Below are positions 9,304 through 19,896 of a stretch of DNA of 64,000 bases, one piece after another; position 1 is the stretch's first letter, and every line of letters begins with the position of its first letter. The notes beneath the pieces were generated by a model. The model did not search any database and was not told where the DNA came from. It saw nothing but the letters and a program-made list of their open reading frames with translations. Both the position numbers and the translations under genes were made by a program. This DNA is from Phytohabitans aurantiacus (GTDB taxonomy: Bacteria > Actinomycetota > Actinomycetes > Mycobacteriales > Micromonosporaceae): positions 65,494 through 129,493 of the forward strand of contig NZ_BSDI01000029.1 of NCBI RefSeq assembly GCF_027923225.1. The letters run 5' to 3'.

Positions 9304-12300
9304 ATGTGGCGGCAGGCGGCTGGTGCGACGGGTGCGGCGGTCTTACTCGCGGTACTGGGGATTGCGGCAGTGGGGCAGGCGGCGCCTGTGCCGCTTGCGA
9401 TTCCGGATCCTGTTGAGGTTCGCGACACGCCGGAGAGCCAGGCATTGGCGGCAGCGAAAGATAGTGGGCGGTCGGTGGAGGTTGCGGGCACGCGGTCCGA
9501 GGCCGCCCGTGTGTTCGCGACGCCGGATGGCACGTTGGTCTACGAGGCTTACGCGGCTCCCCGATGGACGAACCGGGTTGGCGGTGTGTGGCGGCAGGTC
9601 GACACGGGGCTGCGATTGAGCGAGACGGGAGTGGTCGCTCCGGTGGCGACGCTCGCGGATGTGCGGTTCTCATCCGGGGGTGCCGGGCCGTTGGCGACTT
9701 GGCCGATCGCCGGCGGCCAGTTGAGCTTCTCATGGCCGGCGGCGTTGCCGCCGCCTGAGTTGGATGGGGATACGGCGATCTACCGCCAGGTGCTGCCGGG
9801 GGTCGACTTGCGGGTACGGGCTCTGGCGGATGGCTTGTCTTGGGTGCTGGTGGTGCATAGCAGGGAGGCGGCGCAGAACTCGGCTCTGGATCGGCTGAGC
9901 TTTGGCTTGTCGGCGTCTGGCTTGACGGTGCGTGGTCGGGCTGAGGGCGGCTTCGAGGTGGTGGACGGTGCTGGAACGGTGGCCGTGTCCGCTGGTGAGG
10001 CACTGATGTGGGACGCCTCAGGCGTCGCGACGGCCGAGGCCACCGGCGGGTCGGCTCGGGCTACCGGTACGGAGGACGATGAGGCCGTGCTGCGGTCGGC
10101 GCCTGACTTGTCCCGGAAGGCGGAGCTTTCCACCACGGTTGAGGGTAGCGATCTGGTGATTTTGCCGGATGCGGATCTGCTGCGCGGCTCCGAAACGACC
10201 TATCCCGTGGTGATCGACCCGTCAACGACGATTAACAAGCTGTGGTGGGGTTATGCCAGTTCGGCCAACGCGACCAATGACGATGGCGTGGCGCGGGTCG
10301 GCAATAGCCCGGATGGCAGCGGCAACTATCGGTCGTTCTTCGCGTTCAATCTGGCTGGTCTTGCCGGGAAGGAGGTGCGTTCGGCGAAGTTCCTGACCAC
10401 GTTGACGCATTCGTGGTCGTGCGCCGCCACGCCGGTGAATCTGTACCGGACGGCGGACCTTGGCTCCTCTGGCAAGCAGACCTGGGATGGGCCGAATCTT
10501 CAGCTGTGGCTTGAGCAACGATATGGCAATGCGCACAAGCCCTCGGGTGGCGGAGCGTGCCCGAATGATCCGCAGCGGGATATGCCGATGGAGTTCGCCG
10601 CGGAGGCGTTGAAGAACGACATCGAGGATGCGGCGGGTCAAGGAAACTACACGCTGGCGCTGTCGGCGCGGAAGTCTGACGGCTCGGGGGAGTCCACTGA
10701 GGGGTGGTGGAAGAAGTTCAGTCCTTCGGCGACGAAGTTGACGGTGGAGTACAACTCGCCGCCGAACACGGCGACCGCCGCGCAGTTGGCGACGCACGCC
10801 GGTTTCTCCGCTCCGGCGCAGGCGTGTGTGACAGGTGCGGCGCGTCCGTTGGTGCGGTCAGCGACGCCGTGGCTCAAGGCGACGTTGACGGACCCGGACG
10901 GCACGGGTAGCGGGTCGCTGTCGGGCTCGTTCGCGCTGCAGAAGTGGAACGGGTCTACCTGGGTTGGCATGTCGGGTTGGCCGAAGACCGATTCGGGCGT
11001 GGCGCATGGTGCGAAGGCCGAGGTCCTGGTCCCGTCCGGCGTCGTCGGAGGCGACCGGTTGCGATGGCAGGTGCGCACCAGCGACGCGCTCGGCGGCGTC
11101 TCCAACAATTGGTCGCCGTGGTGCGAGTTCGATGTCGATGGTACGCCGCCTGGGGCGATGCCGTCGGTGACGTCGGCTGACGGGCTCTATCTGGAGTCGC
11201 CGCCGAAGGGTACGAACGAGCAGGCGCGTGGTGGGGTCGGGGTGTCGGGCCGGTTCACGTTCGGCGCGAACGGCATAGCCGAGGTCTATGACTACGTCTA
11301 TCAGGTCAGCGGTGGGCCTGAAATGACGGTGGTTGCGCCGACGTTGGGTGGCTCGGTAACGGTGTGGGTGACTCCGACCCATGACCTTGACAACGTGTTG
11401 ACCGTGAAGTCCCGCGATGAGGCAGGAAACAGCTCCGACGTATACGAGTACGTCTTCGTGGTCGCAGCACCGTCGGGGACCGCAGCGGCCTGGGAGATGA
11501 ACGAACCGTCAGGTAACACGTTGGCCGGTGCGGATGGTGGCCCGTCGGCCACGGTCGACGGTGCGTCCAGGGTCGACAGTCGGGTCCTGGGCAGTCATGA
11601 GACCACTGGAGTGAACCGTGCTTTGCGGTTCGACGGTGTCAACGACTACGTGGCCACCGCGGCGGCGGTGTTGGATACGTCGACGAGTTTCTCAGTTTCG
11701 GCGTGGGCCCGGCCTACGAGCACTGGCGCGTGGGGCGCGGTGGTGTCGCAGTCCGGTACGACCAGCAACGGTCCGTTCAAGCTTCAGCGCGACGCCAACG
11801 GCTACTGGTACTTCTATCTGTTCTCCAAGGACGGTTCGCCGGTCGTGGTGGGTGCGCAGTCAGATGCTGTGGCGCCGTTAGGTGTGTGGCAGCACGTGGC
11901 CGGTGTCTATGACGCTGGAGTAGGTCAGATCCGGCTGTACGTCAATGGTGTACTCCAGGACACGAAGCCGGTCACGTCGTCGTGGGCGTCGACAGGTGTG
12001 ATGCAGGTGGGCCGTGTGCATTGGCAAGGCACGCAGACCAATCACTTCACCGGCGACATCGACGATGTGCGGGTGTGGCAGCGGGTGATCCTGCCCGACC
12101 GGGACCTACGTCGGGACACGGATGGGCCTTTGAGGCCGGTGCTGGTCGGCGAGTGGGATATGGAGGACTTTGACGAAGAGGAGCCACGCCAGGAGGGGGA
12201 CGGGTCGGGCTACCAGCGGCCGGTGACGTTTGGCGCCGCGCCCGGCGCCCAGTGGTGCGAAGGCATCAACTTCTCCAAAGCCCTCTGTCTGGACGGCAGC

Positions 12301-12792
12301 ACGACCGCGCTCGCGGACACCGGTAGTCCGGTGCTACGCACCGACCAGTCATACACGGTGTCCGCTTGGGTCAAGCCGACTGCGTTGAGCACGTTCCCGA
12401 CGGTGCTGTCGCAGTGCGGCGGCCAACGATGCGCGTTCTATCTGCAACGACAGGACAACGCGCCGGCTAGTTGGGCGCTGGTCACGGCGTCAGCGGATCA
12501 GCTCAACCCGGCGCCGACGTATTCGACCGCGAAGTGGTCCGGAACGCCGACTCTGGACACCTGGGTTCACCTGACCGGTGTGTATGACGCGGACAAGGCG
12601 AAAATCCGGCTGTACGTCAACGGCCAGTTCGTCGCCGATGCCACTGCGCCACCGTCCTGGGCGGCCGGTGGGCCGCTCCGCCTCGGTCGGGCTGACAGCG
12701 GCAACGCGGTCGCTGGTGCGATCGACCGCGTCCGAGTTTGGCAGGGTGCGCTAACCGACGCTGAGATCACGGCAGTGGTGTCGGAAGCGTAG
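9304..12792 (+). CDS. Secreted double-LamG protein, partner of RHS protein 1
   Basis: A protein of 1,162 residues. The N terminus MWRQAAGATG plus a hydrophobic stretch ending in AAP is a Sec signal peptide. Residues about 25-300 form a beta-rich region with PRWTNRVGGVWRQ. Next comes a DNRLRE-like carbohydrate-binding region (VIDPSTTINKLWWG, about 300-470) and an Ig-like section. Two LamG/concanavalin-like domains follow, about 728-930 (ALRFDGVNDYVAT, WQHVAGVYD, IRLYVNGVLQD) and 945-1162 (ALCLDGSTTALAD, WVHLTGVYD). It lies 83 bp upstream of the RHS gene behind a shared promoter, so it probably acts at the cell surface with the RHS toxin, perhaps for display or target binding; this is inferred. 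ATG 9304 is chosen because the paralogue conserves ARMWRQ; GTG 9283 is possible. Confidence 0.85.
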   Translation: MWRQAAGATGAAVLLAVLGIAAVGQAAPVPLAIPDPVEVRDTPESQALAAAKDSGRSVEVAGTRSEAARVFATPDGTLVYEAYAAPRWTNRVGGVWRQVDTGLRLSETGVVAPVATLADVRFSSGGAGPLATWPIAGGQLSFSWPAALPPPELDGDTAIYRQVLPGVDLRVRALADGLSWVLVVHSREAAQNSALDRLSFGLSASGLTVRGRAEGGFEVVDGAGTVAVSAGEALMWDASGVATAEATGGSARATGTEDDEAVLRSAPDLSRKAELSTTVEGSDLVILPDADLLRGSETTYPVVIDPSTTINKLWWGYASSANATNDDGVARVGNSPDGSGNYRSFFAFNLAGLAGKEVRSAKFLTTLTHSWSCAATPVNLYRTADLGSSGKQTWDGPNLQLWLEQRYGNAHKPSGGGACPNDPQRDMPMEFAAEALKNDIEDAAGQGNYTLALSARKSDGSGESTEGWWKKFSPSATKLTVEYNSPPNTATAAQLATHAGFSAPAQACVTGAARPLVRSATPWLKATLTDPDGTGSGSLSGSFALQKWNGSTWVGMSGWPKTDSGVAHGAKAEVLVPSGVVGGDRLRWQVRTSDALGGVSNNWSPWCEFDVDGTPPGAMPSVTSADGLYLESPPKGTNEQARGGVGVSGRFTFGANGIAEVYDYVYQVSGGPEMTVVAPTLGGSVTVWVTPTHDLDNVLTVKSRDEAGNSSDVYEYVFVVAAPSGTAAAWEMNEPSGNTLAGADGGPSATVDGASRVDSRVLGSHETTGVNRALRFDGVNDYVATAAAVLDTSTSFSVSAWARPTSTGAWGAVVSQSGTTSNGPFKLQRDANGYWYFYLFSKDGSPVVVGAQSDAVAPLGVWQHVAGVYDAGVGQIRLYVNGVLQDTKPVTSSWASTGVMQVGRVHWQGTQTNHFTGDIDDVRVWQRVILPDRDLRRDTDGPLRPVLVGEWDMEDFDEEEPRQEGDGSGYQRPVTFGAAPGAQWCEGINFSKALCLDGSTTALADTGSPVLRTDQSYTVSAWVKPTALSTFPTVLSQCGGQRCAFYLQRQDNAPASWALVTASADQLNPAPTYSTAKWSGTPTLDTWVHLTGVYDADKAKIRLYVNGQFVADATAPPSWAAGGPLRLGRADSGNAVAGAIDRVRVWQGALTDAEITAVVSEA

Positions 12793-12862
12793 TAAACGAG
12801 CCTTTTCAAGGCCCGTCGTCCGTGGCAGCTGTTCACACCGTACGTGTTAGGCCCTACTGCAA

Positions 12863-12869
12863 GGGGAGG
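12863..12869 (+). promoter_or_regulatory. Ribosome-binding site deciding the RHS 1 start
   Basis: GGGGAGG lies 6 nt before GTG 12876, so GTG 12876 is preferred over the in-frame GTG at 12822. The paralogue uses the same arrangement (GGGAGG before GTG 31332). Confidence 0.75.
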
Positions 12870-12875
12870 CAGATC

Positions 12876-15800
12876 GTGGGCAGTTGGCGACGCAGGCTTA
12901 TCGGGCGGTCCGTAGCCAGGTTCCGGTCACGGGGCGTGCGGTTGATCGCCGTGGCGGCTGCGGCGACGTTGACGGTGACGTTGGCTCCCCAGGTAACAGC
13001 GCCAGCGGAGGCCGAGGCGCCATTCGCTGGACTGGAGCCACAACGCCACCGCTCCGTCCAGGGCAAGGACGCGCAACCGGGCAAGGCCATGCCTGCCACG
13101 GAAGCCGTGGACAAGGTTTGGCCCGCGCCGAGTTGGCCTCCAGCCACGACCGTCGACGTGGTTCTCTCCAAGGCAAATGGTGCTGCAGGATCACTCAGCG
13201 GGGCGGTTCGTGCCGGTTCGCTGCCGGTCCGGATCGGCGTCGCCGGTGCCGGGCGAAGCCGTGCCGCCGGTTCGGTACCGGTATCCGCGCGGGTGCAGAT
13301 GCTGTCCCAGGAAAAGGCTCGAACGGCTGGTGTCAACGGGTTGCTGCTTCGGGTCGGACGTACCGACGAGGCCAGCCAAGCGGGCGCCGTCAACGTCCAG
13401 GTGGACTATTCGTCGTTCCGGCATGCCTATGGGGCGGACTGGTCGTCTCGGCTGCGTCTGGTGCGCCTGCCCGAATGTGCGCTGACCGCTGCACGCACGT
13501 CGGGGTGCAAGCCGGTTCCACTGGCCTCGCGTAATGATGTGCGAGCGGCGACTGTGTCCGCGGACGTGCCGGCCTCGCCCGCCACCGCGTCATCCTCCGG
13601 AACGCTGCTCGCGTTGGCTGCCGGGCCATCGGGTGGCGCCGGCGACTATGGCGCGTCGAGCCTGGCTCCTTCGTCGACCTGGGGGCATGGCGGTCACACC
13701 GGTGGCTTCACTTGGTCGTATCCGTTGCGTACGCCGCCCGGGGTGGGTGGCCCGGCCCCGACGCTGAGCCTCTCGTACGCGTCGCAGAGTGTGGATGGCC
13801 GGCACGCGGCCACGAACAACCAGCCGGGCCCGATCGGTGAAGGTTTCGACCTGGAGCCAGGATTCATCGAGCGGCGGTACAAGAACTGCTCCGATGACAC
13901 CGGCGGTAACGCCAACAACACCACCGAGACCGGTGACCTGTGTTGGGGTACCGACAATGCGGTGCTGTCGCTCGGCGGCTCCTCCACCGAACTGTTGAAA
14001 GGCAGCGACGGGCAGTGGCACGCCCGTGACGAAGACGGCTCCAAGATCGAGCAGATCGCCAGCAGCGTCGACAACGGCGACAACAACGGCGAGTACTGGA
14101 AGGTCACCACCGCGGACGGCACTCAGTACTGGTTTGGCCGCCACCGGCTACCGGGCTGGTCTGCCGGCCGGCCAACCACCGACTCGGTGTTGGCTGTGCC
14201 GGTCTACGGCAACAACCTGGACGAGCCGTGCCGCGCCTCCACCTTCACCGCGTCCCGCTGCAGTCAGGCGTGGCGGTGGAACCTGGACTACATCCAAGAC
14301 GTGCACGGCAACACCATGTCGCTGTGGTGGACACGCGAGACCAACTACTACGCGGCCAACATGGACACCGACAGCCCAATCGGCTACCACCGCGGTGGCT
14401 ACCTGACCCGGATCGACTACGGCAGCGACAACCGCGACAACAACGAATACGCAGCCGCCTCACCATATATCGAGAACACCCCCGGCCGGGTGGACTTCAC
14501 GCCGGCCGATCGGTGTCTGTCGTCCAACTGCGGCACCAAGAACGCAACCACCTGGCCCGACACGCCATGGGATCAGGAGTGCACCGCCACCAGTACCGAA
14601 TGTCTGAACGGGTCGCCCACGTTCTGGTCAGCCAAGCGGCTATCCGTCGTGACCACGAAGGTGTGGAAGGCGACCACCTCCTCCTACCAGCCGGTGGACT
14701 CGTGGACGCTGCGCCACTCGTTTCCCGACCCGGGCGACGGCACACGCGCCGGCCTATGGCTGGAGGGCATTACCCAACGCGGGCTCAACGGCACCACCAT
14801 CACGCTGCCCGAGGTCACCTTCGGCCGCATCCAGATGAGCAACCGGGTCGATGCCAGCGGTTCAGACTGGGCGTTGGCCATGAACTGGTGGCGCCTCAAC
14901 TCGGTCCGTACCGAGACCGGGGGCCAGATCTACGTTACCTACAGCGGCCCCGAGTGCGTCGCTGGTTCGAACCTTCCCGCAGCCCTGGACAACAACGCAA
15001 AGCGCTGTTTCCCCGTCAGGTGGGAGCCACCCGCCTACACCAGCCTGGTAACCGACTACTTCCACAAATATGTGGTGACCGAGGTCCAACAGATCGACCA
15101 CACCGGCGGCGCTGAGACCGTCGTGACCCGGTACGAGTACAAGAACCCGAACAACCTGCCCCTCTGGCGCTACGACGACGATGACGGCCTCGTCGCGGCC
15201 AGCCGAAAGAGCTGGGGCCAATGGCGCGGCTATCCGACTGTGGTCACCAAGGTCGGTGAAGGCGCCGACCAAACCAAGACGGAAACGCTGTACTTCCGTG
15301 GCATGCATGGCGACAAGCTGGCCGCCGGCGGCACCCGAAACGCCACCGTCCAAGGGCTCGAAGGCGGCGCCACCACAGACTACGACCACTTCGCCGGGAT
15401 GGCGCGCGAGCAGATTACCTGGCTGGGCTCCACTGTGTTATCCGCGACCGTGACGGATCCGTGGCGATCCGATCCACCGACCGCTACCCGAGCTGGCACG
15501 CCGCCTACCGAGGCCCGGTACGTGGGTAACCGGACAGTGCGCACCCGTACAGCGTTGGACGGCGGTGCCTGGCGTCGCACAACGACCACCACGACGTATG
15601 ACGCCTACGGCATGCCTACCGCGGTCGACGACCTGGGCGACGACGCCACGACGGCAGACGACCGATGCGCCGTCACCGAGTATGTGCGTAACACAGTTGG
15701 CACCAACTGGCTCCTCACTCCGGTGAAACGGATCCACAGCTGGGCCGACGACTGCAACACCGCAGCCACATCCGGCACCCAGGTGATCAGCGACACCCGG

Positions 15801-18800
15801 CACAGTTATGACAATCTGGCCTACGGCACCGCGCCTACGAAGGGTGCCGTCACTACCGCCGAAGAGATCAAGGATTGGAACGGCGGAAACCGCGCGTACA
15901 AGACCGTCGGCACAAAGAAGTACGACGTCCACGGACGGGTCACCGAGTCGACCGATGTCACGGGCCAGATGACCAAAACCGACTACACGCCTACGACCGG
16001 CGGTCCACTGACCCAGACCGTGACCACCAACCCGCTGCTGTGGGCCGACAAAGTCGAAATCGACCCAGCCTGGGGCAGCACGGTCAAGTCAACCGACGCC
16101 AACCTGCGCGTCACCGAGATTGCCTATGACGCCCTCGGCCGGACCACAAGCGTCTGGCTACCCAGCCGTGCCCGGACGACGTTCCCCAACGACCCGTCGA
16201 CCGGCTACACATATCACCTGTCGACCACCGTCAACGTTCCATCCAGCATCACCACGCGGACGATCAACGCACGCGGCACCTACCGCACCAGCTACGAACT
16301 CATCGACGCACTCGGGCGAAGCCGGCAGACCCAACAGGTAGCGGTCGGCGGCGGACGCGTCATCACGGACGCCTTCTACGACTCCGCCGGGCGGAACTGG
16401 AAGGCCAACAACCCCTACTTCAACTCCGGTGCGGCGGGAACGACCCTCTACCTTGGCTTCGACGCGGACATGCCGAGCCAGACCCAAACTTTGTTCGACG
16501 CCGCCGGCCGCCCCACCCACGGAATCCTGTTCACCTCGCAGGCCAGTACCCAGGTGGAGAAGTGGCGCACGTCCACGACCTACCACGGAGACCACGCGAA
16601 TACGACACCGCCGGAAGGCGGCACCTCCACAACGGTATGGACGGACGCTCGCGGCAGAACCACCAAGCTATGGCAGTACCACAGTCCGACGCCGGCCGGC
16701 ACCTACGACGAAACGAAGTACGCCTACGACCACAGCGACCGGCTCGCGTCCGTGACCGACCCCTCCGGCAACACCTGGTCGTACACCTACGACATCCGCG
16801 GCCGTCAAACCCACGTCGACGACCCCGACAAGGGGCTCACCGAAATCGGCTACAACGACTTCGACCAGCGAGAGACAGTCGAGGATGCCCGCGGCATCAC
16901 GCTGGCCTATACCTACGATGTGCTGGGCCGCCGGGCGACCGTCCGGGATGGCAGCATCACTGGAACCAAACGCGCCGAATGGGTCTACGACACGCCGGCC
17001 AAGGGTCTGCTCAAATCGGCCAGCCGCTGGGTCGGCACCGACGAATACAAGACCGAAACCGTCACGGTCGACGTCCTCTACCGGCCCACCCAGACCCGGG
17101 TCATCATCCCTGCCAGCCAAGGCAAACTCGCCGGCACCTACACGTTCCGGGCCAGCTACCTCGCCGACGGCTCTCCCAACACCAGCGTCCTGCCCGCAGT
17201 CGGAGGACTGACGGCGGAAACCCTCACCTATGGCTACGACAACACGTACGCGCTGCCCGACACTCTGGCGAGCAACTATGCGGGCTCGGCCTACTACGTC
17301 ATCGACAGCGTCTACACCAACCTGAACCAGCACAACCTGACCACCCGGGCCACAGCCATGACCGGTGCGGCCTCCCTGCAGTCTGGCCAGTACTACGACG
17401 CGGCCACCGGTCGGGTTACACGCCGCCCAACGACGAAGTCGGTCGGCACCTCGTACATCTCTAACGCCACCTATGACTATGACGATGTCGGCAACATCAC
17501 CAAGATCAACGATGTCGCCAGCGCCGGCGAGACCCAATGCTTCACCCACGACCACCTCGGCCGCCTCGCCCGCGCCTGGACGCCAGCCTCGACGGACTGC
17601 GCGACAGAACCGACCGCTGCCGGACTCGGCGGACCAGCGCCCTACTGGAACAGCTGGAGCTTCGGCGACGCAGACGACCCGAACGGACGCATCGGCAACC
17701 GTGTACGCCAAGTCGAGCACGCCACCGCGGCCGGCGACGTCACCACCGACTACACCTACGACGGCAACGGCGCGAACCAGCCACACACCCTCACCAGCAC
17801 CGCGCGAACCGACAACAACGGCACCATCACCACCGGCTACGAATACGACCCTGCTGGCAACACCGAATCGCGGCCAGGGCCCAACGGCCAGCAGACCCTC
17901 ACCTGGGACAACGAAGGCCACCTAGAAACCGTCACCGACACGGCAGGTGCCAACAGCTACATCTACGACGCTGACGGCAACCGACTCATCGCCAAAGACC
18001 CGACCGGCGCCACTCTCTACCTTCCGGGCACCGAGGTACGGCTCACTACCGCTACCGACACCGTCAGCGCCACCCGCTACTACACGTTCAACGGCGAACT
18101 CGTTGCCCAGCGCACCCCATCCGGATTGACCTGGCTCGCGGCCGACCACCAAGGAACCAGCCAGATCGCCGTCACCGCCGACGCCACTCAAACCGTCACC
18201 AGACGCCGACAGACGCCCTACGGCACACCCCGGGGCGCCACGCCGGCCTGGCCCAACAAGCTCGGCTATGTCGGCGGCTACCAGGACGACACCGGTCTGA
18301 CCCACCTCGGCGCCCGCGAGTACGACCCCGCCACGGGCCGGTTCATCTCCGTCGACCCCGTCCAGGACATGGCCGACCCGCAGCAGTGGAACGGCTACGC
18401 CTACGCCAACAACGGCCCCATCACCAGAAGCGACCCCAGCGGCCTCATGGCCGAAAGTGGCGGCGGGGGCGGCAAATACGTGCCACCCCCCACCGGCGGC
18501 CAAGCCCCTGCCCCGACGCCGAAACCGAAGAAGACCCTCCTCGGCAAAATCACCTCCGGCCTCGGCAAAGGCTGGCTCAGATTCAACATCGACCCCATCA
18601 TCAGCGTTGCCGACGTCGTCGTCACCGGCGCCCAACTTGCCTACAACAACGTCACCGCCGCCGCCAACGACGAAAAGTCCTGGGGCGACGCCATGCAAGA
18701 GATGGTCGACTACAAGACCGAACTCGATGTGGCGTACGTGTCAAGCCCCATAAAACTGGTTGAGGAGACGGTCGACGAAGCCGGCGCAGCCGTCGACGCC

Positions 18801-19793
18801 GCCGCAAAGGGTGATGTAGAAGGCTTTTTCGAACACACCTACATGGCAGTCGGAAACGTGGCAACCGTAGTCATACCCGGCGGCGCCGGCGTCGGCGCCG
18901 CCAGAACGGCAGCGGGCGCTCTCCGAGGAGGCATACGCGGCGGTGCGCGCAATCTCATCGACTGCCGCAAGAATAGCTTCGTCCCCGGTACGCTAGTCCT
19001 TCTCGCGGATGGCACACGTAAGCCGATCGAGACCTTGGTGATCGGGGATGAGGTCCTCGCAACAGATCCTGAAACGGGTGAGACCGACGGAAAGAAGGTC
19101 GCGGCCACCATCGAGGGCGTCGGGACCAAGGAACTTGTGCAGGTCACTGTTGCTGCTAAGAATGGACCAGCACAAACGATCGTCGCCACTGACGGTCACC
19201 CATTCTGGGTAGAAACCGCTGCAACGTGGCGAGACGCGGCAGCCCTTCAACCTGGCGACGAACTGCTCCGGCCCGACGGTAGCCGCGTACGAGTGGTCGA
19301 TATATTGGTGTACGGAGCCATTGCGACAGTACACAACCTGACAGTCCGTGACATCCACACCTACTATGTGATCGCCGGCAAAACCCCGGTCCTCGTCCAC
19401 AACTGCGGTGACGGTCTCCTGCATCCTGGTCGAAATGGTGCGGATGATAGCCCTCAAGACTGGATTCCCATGAGTTCATGGACGAGGAACGGTACGAATC
19501 TGGCGGAGGGAACCCATCATTTTGTGGTCATGCCAGATAAGTCAGTTCGGACTTTCCATGAAAGTATCTGGGAGATCGCACCGGGCGCTGGTCACACAAG
19601 CCTCTCGCGGGGTAAGGGTGTACTGGCTGCTGGTACGTTCGACGTGGGCCCGGGTGGAGTGATCAATCGATTCGATAACTTCTCAGGTCACTATCGGCCA
19701 GGTGTGTCCACCGAAGGCGTCATACGCGATTCCTTGGGTCGGAATGGATTCAACCTTAACAATGCACAATGGGATCCCTTCGAATTCAACTAG
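12876..19793 (+). CDS. RHS/YD-repeat polymorphic toxin 1 with HINT domain and unrecognised C-terminal tip
   Basis: A protein of 2,305 residues. A twin-arginine-like basic N terminus and a hydrophobic stretch (about 15-45) form the export signal. A SpvB/TcdB-like shell region follows (SLSYASQSVDGRHAA), then many YD repeats. The RHS core ends with HLGAREYDPATGRFISVDP and SDPSGL. After a linker, a pretoxin-HINT domain begins at about 2029 (CRKNSF, GTLVLLADGTRKPIE) and ends in VLVHNC near 2176; it should release the tip by self-cleavage. The tip (about 2177-2305) contains THHFVVMPD, GHTSLSRG and FSGHYRPG; its activity is not recognised. No immunity gene is seen downstream. Locus 2 has the same layout with an unrelated tip. 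Confidence 0.88.
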   Translation: MGSWRRRLIGRSVARFRSRGVRLIAVAAAATLTVTLAPQVTAPAEAEAPFAGLEPQRHRSVQGKDAQPGKAMPATEAVDKVWPAPSWPPATTVDVVLSKANGAAGSLSGAVRAGSLPVRIGVAGAGRSRAAGSVPVSARVQMLSQEKARTAGVNGLLLRVGRTDEASQAGAVNVQVDYSSFRHAYGADWSSRLRLVRLPECALTAARTSGCKPVPLASRNDVRAATVSADVPASPATASSSGTLLALAAGPSGGAGDYGASSLAPSSTWGHGGHTGGFTWSYPLRTPPGVGGPAPTLSLSYASQSVDGRHAATNNQPGPIGEGFDLEPGFIERRYKNCSDDTGGNANNTTETGDLCWGTDNAVLSLGGSSTELLKGSDGQWHARDEDGSKIEQIASSVDNGDNNGEYWKVTTADGTQYWFGRHRLPGWSAGRPTTDSVLAVPVYGNNLDEPCRASTFTASRCSQAWRWNLDYIQDVHGNTMSLWWTRETNYYAANMDTDSPIGYHRGGYLTRIDYGSDNRDNNEYAAASPYIENTPGRVDFTPADRCLSSNCGTKNATTWPDTPWDQECTATSTECLNGSPTFWSAKRLSVVTTKVWKATTSSYQPVDSWTLRHSFPDPGDGTRAGLWLEGITQRGLNGTTITLPEVTFGRIQMSNRVDASGSDWALAMNWWRLNSVRTETGGQIYVTYSGPECVAGSNLPAALDNNAKRCFPVRWEPPAYTSLVTDYFHKYVVTEVQQIDHTGGAETVVTRYEYKNPNNLPLWRYDDDDGLVAASRKSWGQWRGYPTVVTKVGEGADQTKTETLYFRGMHGDKLAAGGTRNATVQGLEGGATTDYDHFAGMAREQITWLGSTVLSATVTDPWRSDPPTATRAGTPPTEARYVGNRTVRTRTALDGGAWRRTTTTTTYDAYGMPTAVDDLGDDATTADDRCAVTEYVRNTVGTNWLLTPVKRIHSWADDCNTAATSGTQVISDTRHSYDNLAYGTAPTKGAVTTAEEIKDWNGGNRAYKTVGTKKYDVHGRVTESTDVTGQMTKTDYTPTTGGPLTQTVTTNPLLWADKVEIDPAWGSTVKSTDANLRVTEIAYDALGRTTSVWLPSRARTTFPNDPSTGYTYHLSTTVNVPSSITTRTINARGTYRTSYELIDALGRSRQTQQVAVGGGRVITDAFYDSAGRNWKANNPYFNSGAAGTTLYLGFDADMPSQTQTLFDAAGRPTHGILFTSQASTQVEKWRTSTTYHGDHANTTPPEGGTSTTVWTDARGRTTKLWQYHSPTPAGTYDETKYAYDHSDRLASVTDPSGNTWSYTYDIRGRQTHVDDPDKGLTEIGYNDFDQRETVEDARGITLAYTYDVLGRRATVRDGSITGTKRAEWVYDTPAKGLLKSASRWVGTDEYKTETVTVDVLYRPTQTRVIIPASQGKLAGTYTFRASYLADGSPNTSVLPAVGGLTAETLTYGYDNTYALPDTLASNYAGSAYYVIDSVYTNLNQHNLTTRATAMTGAASLQSGQYYDAATGRVTRRPTTKSVGTSYISNATYDYDDVGNITKINDVASAGETQCFTHDHLGRLARAWTPASTDCATEPTAAGLGGPAPYWNSWSFGDADDPNGRIGNRVRQVEHATAAGDVTTDYTYDGNGANQPHTLTSTARTDNNGTITTGYEYDPAGNTESRPGPNGQQTLTWDNEGHLETVTDTAGANSYIYDADGNRLIAKDPTGATLYLPGTEVRLTTATDTVSATRYYTFNGELVAQRTPSGLTWLAADHQGTSQIAVTADATQTVTRRRQTPYGTPRGATPAWPNKLGYVGGYQDDTGLTHLGAREYDPATGRFISVDPVQDMADPQQWNGYAYANNGPITRSDPSGLMAESGGGGGKYVPPPTGGQAPAPTPKPKKTLLGKITSGLGKGWLRFNIDPIISVADVVVTGAQLAYNNVTAAANDEKSWGDAMQEMVDYKTELDVAYVSSPIKLVEETVDEAGAAVDAAAKGDVEGFFEHTYMAVGNVATVVIPGGAGVGAARTAAGALRGGIRGGARNLIDCRKNSFVPGTLVLLADGTRKPIETLVIGDEVLATDPETGETDGKKVAATIEGVGTKELVQVTVAAKNGPAQTIVATDGHPFWVETAATWRDAAALQPGDELLRPDGSRVRVVDILVYGAIATVHNLTVRDIHTYYVIAGKTPVLVHNCGDGLLHPGRNGADDSPQDWIPMSSWTRNGTNLAEGTHHFVVMPDKSVRTFHESIWEIAPGAGHTSLSRGKGVLAAGTFDVGPGGVINRFDNFSGHYRPGVSTEGVIRDSLGRNGFNLNNAQWDPFEFN

Positions 19794-19821
19794 TCGCTAG
19801 CGTGATTATTCCTGGCTAGAT

Positions 19822-19875
19822 GCCTGCGGGGTCACTGAACTGCATTCAGGCTGGTGCATCGGTGATCCCGCAGGC
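19822..19875. terminator. Convergent stem-loop between RHS 1 and the XRE gene
   Basis: Arms GCCTGCGGGGTCAC (19822-19835) and GTGATCCCGCAGGC (19862-19875) pair over 14 bp with one G-T wobble around a 26-nt loop that can form its own small hairpin. It lies between convergent genes and probably terminates both. Confidence 0.6.
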
Positions 19876-19896
19876 TATGGTGCCAGTATCATTCGG

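Noticed and set aside
16668..17921. 417-codon minus-strand frame within RHS 1
   Set aside because: It mirrors the YD-repeat coding region; Val/Gly/Ala-rich without a domain.
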